A DNA stretch of 64,000 nucleotides from positions 32,011,871 to 32,075,870 of the forward strand of contig NC_081542.1 of assembly GCF_901000735.1 (NCBI RefSeq), written 5' to 3'. A program made the position numbers and the translations under genes. A model generated the notes under the pieces. That model did no database searches. It was not told the DNA's origin and worked only from the letters and a program-made list of their open reading frames with translations. This stretch comes from Corylus avellana (lineage: Eukaryota > Streptophyta > Magnoliopsida > Fagales > Betulaceae). Of the stretch, positions 57,413-64,000 are shown in pieces; positions within the stretch are counted from its first letter, which is position 1, and the number at the start of each line of letters is the position of its first letter.

Positions 57413-57420
57413 CTTAAAAG

Positions 57421-58338
57421 TAGGGGTGGGCAGATTAATCGCTACCGTTTAACCGGCCGTCTACCGGCTTCGACCGAACCGATATTAATCGTAATCGTTT
57501 AACCGATATTCTTATCGATTAAAAATTTTGTACCGAAATTCTTATTGGTTTGGTTTGGTCCGGTTAACCATTTGTTATCGGTTAACCGTTTTAACCGATA
57601 ATAACCGGTATGGAGGAAGACTAGTAACAAAACCAGTCTAGTTTAGTTGGTAGTGAACTAGAGCATAAGGCTCAAATCCTTATGGTCATGGGTTCAAGCC
57701 CCTCTAGACTCTTTCTTCCACTATTTTACTTTCTTTTCCTTCTCACCGTTTCTTTTCCAAATTCCCACGCCACATATCTCATTTATTTTCTTTCTTTCTT
57801 TTTTTTTTTTTCTCCTCCTCCCACGCAGCAGACTCTTTCTCTTCCTCATTGTTTTTCTTTATTTTCCTTCTCTTCCCAATTCCCACGCCACATATTTCTT
57901 TTCTTTTCTTTCTTTTTTTTTTTTCTTCTCCTCCCACGCAATGGACTCTTTCTTCCTTATTGTTTTTCTTTCTTTTTTCCTTTCTCACTGTTAGGAGAAT
58001 GGGTTTCTCCCCTTTTTTCTTCTCTTTCTAGTTCTCGCAACATCCGCCCCCATCTACTCTCACAAACCTCTCTTTTAGCATCAAAGATTTAATTCAGGTA
58101 AGAGTTTTTGCCTTTTGGTGCTTGGGGGTTAGAGAAGTAGAGAACACTGAAGAAGATGAGATTTATAATCGGTTAACCGGTTTAACCAAACCATTTAACC
58201 GTGTACCGTTATAGCCGATAATTTTCGATTAAAATTCTTATCGATTCGGTATCGGTTAAGAAACTGTTTAACCAAAAATTATCGGTTAATAACCGATAAG
58301 AGCCAAAACCGGACCGTTTTCACCGATACCCACCCCTA
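57421..58338. mobile_element. hAT-type MITE with perfect 8-bp target duplication
   Basis: The 918-bp element begins TAGGGGTGGGCA and ends TACCCACCCCTA, an inverted repeat with one mismatch. It is flanked by CTTAAAAG on both sides (57413-57420 and 58339-58346), an 8-bp duplication as made by hAT transposases. The subterminal regions are full of short 'ggttaaccg' and 'accgat' motifs in both orientations. There is no transposase. The centre holds a tRNA-like sequence followed by pyrimidine-rich repeats (57710-58030) that look like frames but are low complexity. Confidence 0.9.
57635..57710 (+). tRNA. tRNA-like sequence (decayed tRNA gene or SINE head)
   Basis: The 76 bases have a 7-bp acceptor stem (AGTCTAG/CTAGACT), a 4-bp D stem (TAGT/ACTA) with box A-like TAGTTTAGTTGG, and an anticodon stem CATAAGG/CCTTATG around the loop CTCAAAT, which would read as anticodon CAA. 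Box B-like GGGTTCAAGCCC completes it. The T stem pairs only in its upper three positions. It resembles elongator tRNA-Met more than plant tRNA-Leu, which has a long variable arm absent here. Its place inside a MITE suggests a captured tRNA-derived sequence rather than a working gene. Confidence 0.4.
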
Positions 58339-58346
58339 CTTAAAAG

Positions 58347-59316
58347 TGTTGCCAAGGGGCGGACCTGCTTGAAAGGTCAGAGGAGAAGGAATCTTTTTTA
58401 AAATCTTTCCTAAAATATACTTTTTTTATAATTTTGTCCCCTAAATAATATTTATGCCCCTCTTCTAGCATGTAAAATTAAGAAAATGTCCCTATTCATT
58501 TAGTTTCCTTCTGGTCTTTTACAAAATTTAAATAAATGATTCATTTTTTTATAAGTTCACCTTACTAATTCAAATCTCCATTCCCCTTAGAGACCACACA
58601 ATAAGATAAGAAAACACTGAGTTGATAATTCATTTGATAATTCTTCTTGCAGCCTAAGGGTTACATTTATAGAAAACTACTTAAACTTGTATAAGGAATG
58701 TAATCAATATTATTGACTTGTTAATTCAGAATTGCATTCTTTCGATTGTTTTCTCTATGTTTTCTTTTTCAGTAAAGTATTATGAGGTATGTAACTACAA
58801 TTTTACATTGATATATTTAGAGATGTAATATCTAATACTAAAACCATCTATGTGGATTATTATATTTGGATTACTTTTTAAAAATTAATTGGTGATGAAG
58901 ATATATTTTGATTTTGTTTGGGTAACTGCTGCTATTTGGATTCACGTTATTGTGGACATTGCGGTTTCATTAATATCTTTTCTAACATAATGCAGTCATG
59001 CTCTCGTTTTGTATAATTTCAGTGCATGGAGACATAAAGCAATTATTTGTGTTGTGACTAATTTAATTATCATTTATTTCTCAGTACGGCAGATACGCCA
59101 TAAGACCACGTGACGTCCTACCCAAAAAGGATCGTTGATTATTCTAGTTAAATCAAACTCATCATTTCATTACATTTGCTCGTGTTTAAAATTTTGTTAA
59201 TGTGTTCTTCTTGTTATCTTTCGCTGTCTGGTCTCTTTGTCCACATTAACTATCAACTGCATTCATATACGATATTTTATTGTTGAGATCTATATGCTTC
59301 ATATATTTATGCATAT
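58347..59316. other. AT-rich stretch, no gene recognised
   Basis: Neither strand shows an open frame with domain character. It lies between the hAT MITE and the Harbinger ORF1 and may be Harbinger 5' sequence. Confidence 0.4.
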
Positions 59317-60478
59317 ATGCCAACTATTAAGTTGTCACATGTGATCCTCCCAAATCATAGATGTTTTTTTCCACGCCTCGCAAGTCCCCCCCGCAAGCAT
59401 GCTTCCCCCCACTCATCCTCCCAACCCATTAGCCGGGTCGACCTTCGCATGAAATGGGAAAACAAACACAAGGACTGCCTGCTCGACATTTTGAAAGAGT
59501 TCCTTGAAGAAGGTACATGACCACCATATGGGAAACCCATAATTTCTCACATTACTCAAAGAGTGAACAACAGACTTCATGATAGCACTCAATACACGGA
59601 TTACCAAGTTGGTGAGAAAATTCGTCGCCTAAGAGCAAAACATGCCAATTACTTGCAACTTAAAAGGGACAACAATGGTACTGGGTTTGGATGGGATGAT
59701 GACCTTGGGACGATCAATGCAACTCCAGAGCAATGGGAACACATCAGGACGGTATACTTTTACCTTTATTGATAGAGTTTATTTATTGTTATGTATTTTC
59801 CCACTTAGAGAGGTTGTGCTAACTTAACTATTTTTTTGCATTTTTTTTTTTTTTTAACAGGATGCGAAACTGAAAAGGTACTACAAATTCCGTACTAGCC
59901 CACCCCAAAACTTCAAGAAAATGTGCTACGTCTTTACGGGGTCCACTACTACTGGAACTTACAAACATGCTAGCACCCAATCCCCCTCAGACTCCGATTG
60001 TGATGGTGAGAATCAGATAGATCTCAATCTCCCTCCGGCCATCGTTGACCTAACTGAAGGCCCTAATTGTCCCATACGGAAGCCGAAAAGCAAGTCAAAG
60101 GGAAAGAGGAAATGTGATGTGGATTTGCAGTCCCCCCATTCTAGCAAGCGTTCCTCAAAGGGCGAGGAAGTTTTCACTCGGATTACTAATGAGTTCAATG
60201 AAATTAAGGATACAGTCATCCGGCAACTAAAAATATCCTACAGTTCCCCATCAGTTGAGGACGCTAGCTCTGCCCGGTGCCCTTCATCTAAAAGTCTTGT
60301 TGGATGGGTGATGAAGATAGTTAATGTTCTTGCTGCTGAGATGTCAATGCCTCCTACAACATATATGGATATGTGTAACAACCTCAAGGACCCACACTGG
60401 GCGAAGCTTGTATTGAACATGAATGCTGAGGGACAACGTTATTGGGTCTCAACTTTCATGACCTCCGGCAATAATTGA
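59317..60478 (+). pseudogene. PIF/Harbinger ORF1: Myb/SANT-like DNA-binding protein
   Basis: Exon 1 reaches 59751 and exon 2 runs 59861-60478, with a GT-AG intron. The probable functional start is MKWENKHKDCLLDILKEFLEE at 59449, the beginning of a Myb/SANT-like domain (Myb_DNA-bind_3 type). The start at 59317 is further upstream in the same frame. A TGA at 59518-59520 interrupts the domain, and the frame then continues with YQVGEKIRRLRAKHANYLQL and GFGWDDDLGTINATPEQWEHI. Exon 2 has a basic nuclear-signal-like KPKSKSKGKRK and a C-terminal helical region. In PIF/Harbinger elements this protein binds the element ends and imports the transposase. The in-frame stop makes this copy inactive as it stands. 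Confidence 0.7.
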
Positions 60479-60819
60479 TACAATCAATTATTGTGTTATG
60501 TTATCTTTCTATTATGCGTCATTTGCAAAACATTATTATCTTATTATGATTGTGTGTAATACTAAACTTTAGTACTGTACGGATGCCTATTTCCTAACAT
60601 GTATGGCTTTACCTTTAAAGTGACGCATATTTCAATATGATGTAGATCTACGTGTTATGTTATCTTCATTATCATGTTATGTTATTGTGTTATGTTATCC
60701 TCTATACTTCATTATCATGTTATGTTATCTTTGTGGCTTTAATATCTAATGACGCATATTTAAATATGATGTAGACCTACATGACATTATGCATTACATG
60801 AAATTGTAGGTTTTTCGAC

Positions 60820-62330
60820 ATGGATAAAGCTGACAATAGTGATTTCACAAACCATGATGATCTTACGGATTCCGATATTGAGGAATCTGATGACGACGAT
60901 GAGGAGCCAAATTTGGATTCATCACTAAGGGATGAATTGGAGATTCTTCTTTTGTGCATGTTTGAGTTAGTGCAAGAATGTTACGTCCATTTAATGCACC
61001 CATCAATAAGCTGCATTCCAATTCCTCAAAGGACGTCAATGTTGACCGGCGCCATGTGGGTACATTCGGTACTTACCGATGACAACACAACTACATGCTA
61101 CGAGCGATTTTGAATGTTGCCGAGTACATTCTTGAAACTATATAACACATTGAAACAAAATGATTTCTTAAAGAGCAGTCGTTATGTTAAGATTACAGAG
61201 CAAGTTGCGACATTTCTCTTAATTGCCACGCACAGTCACACGCATAGGGATGTGTCGGATAGAATACAACGATCTTCGGAAACAGTAAACTGATATTGTC
61301 ACCTAGTTTCGAAAGCGCTTTGTAGGCTTGGAAAAACCATCATACGACCATCCGCAATGCAGGTGCCTCACCCGTATGTCATGACAGATAGCCGCTATTA
61401 TCCGTGGTTTGGGGTAAGTCATATTAAAACCAACGTAGTGTTTAGTTGAAAAAGTTTGTTGCTGAAATATATAGCATTTACGTTAATTGGTATCATTACT
61501 TGATTTCACGATATATATATTTTTTTCTTCTAGAAATGTATTGGGGCATTGATAGCACCCACGTTGACGCAAACGTGACGGGGGAGAACAAGGTGCCCTA
61601 TCGGGATTACAAGTCGAACGTATCGCAGAATGTGTTATGTATAGTTGATTTTGACTTATGCTTCACCTACGTCTATGCTGGTTGGGACGACAGCACACAT
61701 GACTCCCGGGTTTTTTGGGAGTGCATACACGATCCAAAAGTCTGCTTCCCCAACCCAACTGAAGGTACTAGTTTGCAACGTAGGTTTTGTGTTTGTTAAT
61801 CTACTATTGGCGCCGAGTCTAACGTGCTAGTCTTCAATGAATTTTTTGTAGAGTATTTTTACCTGGTTGACTCGGGCTATGGCTGCTACAAGGGGTTTCT
61901 TACCCCGCATCGCAATGAAAGATACCATCAGGAGACTTTTCGTCAATCTTGGATACCGCCTAAGAATGCTATGGAATTTTTTAACTACAGACACTCTTCC
62001 CTACGTTCAGTTGTTGAAAGAACGTTCGGAATTCTAAAGAAACGTTTCAAAATCTTGAAGTGTATGTCTCCATTTTCCATGCGATATCAGCGATATTTTG
62101 TGATCGAGTGTTGCACCGTGCACAACTTCATTCGAAAGGATTGCGGTCTCACGGATCCGTTATTTGTTAAAGCTTTAAAGAAGATATACGGGCAAGAATG
62201 GATTGATGTGTCACCGGTGGCAACCATGCCACCTGTTCCATACGTCGCACGTGATGTACCACCGAACCGATCTCGCAAAAGTAAAGAATTCATGGTAATA
62301 TATTGGGATGATGTGACAAGTCACATGTGA
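60820..62330 (+). pseudogene. PIF/Harbinger DDE transposase (HARBI1-like)
   Basis: Three exon blocks (60820-61413, 61534-61764, 61852-62330) join with GT-AG sites. The first has an acidic N-terminus (DSDIEESDDDDEE), TGA at 61111-61113 after CYERF, MLPSTFLKLYNTLKQ, a helix-turn-helix-like HTHRDVSDRIQRSSETVN, a second TGA at 61291-61293, and RPSAMQVPHPYVMTDSRYYPWFG. The second has GIDSTHVDANV (first catalytic Asp) after a one-base loss near 61548, then QNVLCIVDFDLCFTYVYAGWDDSTHDSRVF (second Asp). The third has YLVDSGYGCYKGFLTP and RSVVERTFGILKKRF (Glu). All three catalytic residues survive, but the two stops and the frameshift inactivate it. It follows ORF1 in the same orientation, the usual Harbinger layout. 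Confidence 0.8.
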
Positions 62331-63174
62331 CAAACCGTAAATTCGGGATAATTTACGGCTCCTTTCATCTTCCCGTGTTTTGTTTAGTTTTTTGTGTATT
62401 ATGGATATTGCAGACGAATCTATACAACACCTAGATAGGGGTTGACTATGTGTATGCAATGTCGTGCTTATCCTTTTGACTTGAAAATGTTCAAGTAATA
62501 TTATAAAGTTCTATGTATGTACAAAAAAATTTGCGATATATTTTCAAGTGAAATACATCAAAGGCCTTAATCTATATGATTTTCAATTCACTCCAGGGGG
62601 CTCAACCCACTTATTAGCCCGACTCGTATATATATATACATATACAAATTTCAATTATGTTTAAACAATATATCCATATAGTGTTAGCATTGATCTGAGA
62701 GTTTTGAACGACATTTTGAGCGAGGTTGATTGACGATAAATTTTGATCCAGTGGATATCAAGAGTTTCCAATCAATTTTTTAATTTTTTTTCTATTCTAA
62801 AAACAATTTCTTTTAGGTTATATATGTGAATGATGGTTGTGAAAAATAATCTACAGAAAATATTGTCTTTCTCTATTATTTTAGTATTGCTTTGGTTTTT
62901 TTTTTAATAGTCACGAATATTTGCAATACTCATTTAAGTACTAATAATAAAAGAGAGGGTTGTACTAATTACATAAAAACTAAAAGGAACGGAAGAAGAT
63001 AAATTATGCTCATACTTGAATACAGCAGTTAAAATACATTAGCATTGAAGTCTATCACCAAACAAAGACCGCCTATAGTGAGTTAATGAAAATAGGCCGG
63101 TTTCGTAACACTATGTCATTACATATAGGATTGTCTTATAGATGCAATTAATTGTTGTTGGCCAAAACATTTTC
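62331..63174. other. Intergenic, no gene recognised
   Basis: This is AT-rich DNA downstream of the transposase with a short (TA)n/(CATA)n tract at 62627-62643. No inverted terminal repeat matching 56538 was found. Confidence 0.4.
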
Positions 63175-63591
63175 CTACAAGGGCAGCCTACGCCGAGCAA
63201 TATCCTGAGGTGTTCCAAAAATGAAATACATGAGCATTGAAGCTAGAGCCAAACATAGCCCGCATAGTGCAATAAGCAGAAAATGGAGTCGACTTTCAAC
63301 AGCTTCTCCATGGGGAAGTTGGTCCTCCAGCAACTTATTCTTCGTCTTCAGCTCAGATATCATCACCCGGGTACGATCATTGACAAGGTCATCAACCCAG
63401 TCAAAAAACTTGCAATGTGTTCCAGTTCCATCCTTAAATTTAGGGCACCCAAAGTATCGCCGACCTGGGTTATCTTTACTCGATGAGGTCCGAAGTGGAC
63501 GTGGCAATCCGCAGAAGTATACACGCGTCTTTTGTTGACAATAGCCAGAGGCAGTTGATGAACGGTCTGACATCTGCAACCACAGAACCAC
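63175..63591 (-). CDS. GRF-type zinc-finger protein with C-terminal membrane segment
   Basis: A single frame of 138 codons. The second Met (MSDRSSTASGY, at 63573) is a likely alternative start and is directly preceded by an acceptor-like 'gttgcag', so an upstream exon is possible. Residues 25-68 match the GRF zinc finger: FCGLPRPLRTSSSKDNPGRRYFGCP…HCKFFDWVDD, with the GR-x-F core. The first Cys of the usual CxCG pair is Tyr at position 25, so one zinc ligand may be lost. A short charged coiled coil (VMISELKTKNKLLEDQL) and a hydrophobic segment at about residues 103-127 follow. Such small GRF proteins are multicopy in plant genomes and of unknown role. It may be a host gene or cargo of the adjacent transposon. 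Confidence 0.65.
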   Translation of the reverse strand: MVLWLQMSDRSSTASGYCQQKTRVYFCGLPRPLRTSSSKDNPGRRYFGCPKFKDGTGTHCKFFDWVDDLVNDRTRVMISELKTKNKLLEDQLPHGEAVESRLHFLLIALCGLCLALASMLMYFIFGTPQDIARRRLPL

Positions 63592-64000
63592 AGGTATGAC
63601 AAAATGTATGGGTTTTCAATTAAATGTCATCTATTATGTATGGTTCAACTAAATGTTATCTATTAAAATTAGCTAGTGGGACTTTTATAGTTAATTTCGT
63701 ATTAACAACAAATGAAGAGTTTGTTTTATATTAAGTACGCTTCATCTGTAAGCTTGTAACTTTATGTTTGGCATGTTTTATTTGTTTTACCTTTTACTTC
63801 ACTGGGTGTTTGATGTTGTTTCTATTCTTCCATGGAAATAGAATAGATTTTTTAAGAGGCTCGATAATAGAAACATGCCAAAGCAAGTAGACAGGACAGG
63901 AAATTGAAGCACAAGGTGAAAATAACGACTTGAAGCTTTAAAAGCATTCTTAACCAAGCAAGTGCGACTCCATAAACAATAAGAAAGAAAAAAAAAATGC
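63592..64000. other. Window end, no gene recognised
   Basis: This is AT-rich sequence upstream of the GRF gene, with a poly-A run at the very end. It may include the GRF promoter or a first exon, but nothing specific can be shown. Confidence 0.35.

Noticed and set aside
57682..58092. Frame of 136 codons rich in Phe, Ser and Leu
   Set aside because: It is pyrimidine-rich low-complexity sequence inside the hAT MITE, with a mirror Lys/Glu frame on the other strand.
61446..61550. N-terminal extension MKKFVAEIYSIYVNWYHYLI of the second transposase block
   Set aside because: It lies in the intron between 61414 and 61533 and includes AT-rich intron sequence before the 'cttctag' acceptor.
63221..63538. 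Plus frames opposite the GRF gene
   Set aside because: Shadows of the GRF frame, whose minus-strand translation has the zinc-finger motif.
1..64000. CRISPR arrays, operons, phage or bacterial defence genes
   Set aside because: The tandem repeats seen are LTR minisatellites, microsatellites and gene duplications. The genes are intron-containing plant genes.

Overview
This is nuclear DNA from a plant, almost certainly a eudicot and probably a woody rosid. The evidence is spliced genes with GT-AG introns, an E-type pentatricopeptide repeat (PPR) gene, an ABI4-like AP2/ERF remnant, long Athila-like LTRs with tRNA-Asp primer sites, SIRE-type Copia elements, and hAT, MITE and PIF/Harbinger DNA transposons. 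The species cannot be fixed from the window. Three runs of exactly 100 N (15570-15669, 18837-18936, 20853-20952) are scaffold joins, so the order and orientation of the two small contigs between them is uncertain. I saw no bacterial-type system, CRISPR array or operon.

Layout. Positions 1-41072 are almost entirely a nested stack of retrotransposons. They include a gag-only Athila-like element (1-4290); a Gypsy 3' tail and its long LTR (4291-6675, 'family G'); SIRE Copia remnants on the minus strand (6684-8159, 13456-13762, 20953-23750, 24731-25949, 26524-33060); a minus-strand Athila-like element carrying a plant-mobile-type ORF (8160-13455); and two oppositely oriented LTR-plus-tail copies of a second Athila-like family around a gap (13763-18836). 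One plus-strand Gypsy pol (protease at 24060, RT at 25950, integrase at 34095 and 39093) is cut into pieces by later insertions. Among these lies a small contig (18937-20852) with an ABI4-like ERF fragment and a second copy of the promoter and first exon of the short-chain dehydrogenase gene found complete at 41922.

The gene-bearing right part holds a six-exon short-chain dehydrogenase/reductase (SDR) gene (41922-48686, plus), with a Gypsy integrase fragment in its last intron. A tandemly duplicated, MITE-bearing intergenic region follows (48806-50110), then a fold-back MITE (50610-50886) and a single-exon PPR gene of 798 codons (53827-56223, minus) whose 3' end is tandemly duplicated and frameshifted. 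From memory, the PPR resembles Arabidopsis At4g20770, and the SDR resembles the neighbouring At4g20760, which would be conserved microsynteny. The far right has a hAT-type MITE with a tRNA-like core (57421-58338), a decayed PIF/Harbinger transposon with Myb/SANT-like and DDE transposase genes (59317-62330), and a GRF zinc-finger membrane protein gene (63175-63591, minus).

How it works together. Only the SDR and PPR genes look like functional host genes, with the GRF gene possible. Everything else is mobile DNA in various stages of decay, mostly with stop codons, frameshifts or lost catalytic residues. The most unusual signals are arrays of GAAnnTTC palindromes (heat-shock-element-like) around the family-G LTR promoter, a GCGATCGAGCGC-type motif shared by the Athila-like families, a coding-like 57-bp minisatellite inside the SIRE LTRs, and the frameshifted duplicated tail of the PPR gene.
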